From the NCBI GenBank assembly GCA_945859605.1, contig OX243824.1:26452355-26516354 (forward strand): a stretch of DNA of 64,000 bases, given 5' to 3'. A program made the position numbers and the translations under genes. Source of the stretch: Lumbricus rubellus. Taxonomy: Eukaryota; Annelida; Clitellata; Crassiclitellata; Lumbricidae. The notes under the pieces were generated by a model. That model worked only from the letters and a program-made list of their open reading frames with translations. It searched no databases and had not been told where the DNA came from. Of the stretch, positions 63,854-64,000 are shown in pieces (the stretch's first letter is position 1; every line of letters begins with the position of its first letter).

Positions 63854-64000
63854 GATTAATCTACATGTAGGCCTACGATTGTTCATAAATGCAAATTCCT
63901 ATATGCAGGGCGTCATCATGTAAGTATACCCATGTAGGTTCTTACGTTTTAAGTAATCCTATGAAGAAGATGCATCTACACCCTGGACATGACGTTAAGC
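63854..64000 (+). other. Continuation of copy B intron 1
   Basis: CTACATGTAGGCCTACGATT, GTTCATAAATGCAAAT and TATATGCAGGGCGTCATCAT match copy A intron 1 at about 56055-56165, so the gene continues past the right edge. Confidence 0.85.

Overview
This is a eukaryotic nuclear window, most likely from a marine invertebrate deuterostome. An echinoderm is my best guess; a hemichordate or cephalochordate is not excluded. The grounds are intron-containing genes with GT/AG splice sites and animal Golgi glycosyltransferase families (glucoside xylosyltransferase and EXTL2-like). There are also fragments of an onecut homeobox gene, a dense load of MITEs, LINEs and tRNA-derived SINEs, and very long tetranucleotide repeats. 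The organism is not proven from the sequence. There are no operons, CRISPR arrays or rRNA genes, and I see no functional tRNA gene. A 200-N assembly gap lies at 10710-10909.

Layout. 1-14900 is repeat territory: microsatellites, hAT-like MITEs with 8-bp target duplications, 3' ends of LINEs, several fold-back elements, and a 2.9-kb inverted-repeat structure (11695-14597) that carries broken pieces of an onecut-type gene. 14945-23790 holds five exons of a glucoside xylosyltransferase (GXYLT, GT8) gene. Its introns contain a piggyBac-like MITE with a 230-bp CA repeat, LINEs and SINEs. 24000-30200 is again MITEs and fold-backs. 30285-31580 is an intact intronless coding region for a 431-aa type II membrane protein of a family I cannot name. 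34543-44990 is a young LTR retroelement: LTRs of 2368 and 2363 bp differing by three substitutions and one 5-bp indel, gag only, no pol. It sits inside a (TA)n repeat. 50569-51876 is a close paralogue (435 aa) of the 431-aa protein. 55481-57892 is a complete three-exon EXTL2-like (GT64) gene. 62061-62541 is the first exon of a tandem paralogue whose intron carries a 1.2-kb hAT-like insertion absent from the first copy.

How the genes fit together. All recognised host genes are single-pass or Golgi-type proteins, and at least two of the three families are glycosyltransferases acting on xylose- or heparan-type glycans. The window may therefore be part of a locally expanded glycan-synthesis cluster; this is inference from position and family only.

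Most unusual points. (1) The gag reading frame of the LTR element starts inside the LTR and runs through the LTR/primer-binding-site junction, so the first 251 codons belong to U5. (2) TAGGCCTA, TAGGCTA and TAGCCTA motifs are scattered throughout. At several sites, aligned repeat copies differ by exactly GGCTA, GCCTA or GGCCTA gained at a TA, which looks like transposon excision footprints. (3) onecut gene fragments are trapped inside a fold-back repeat.
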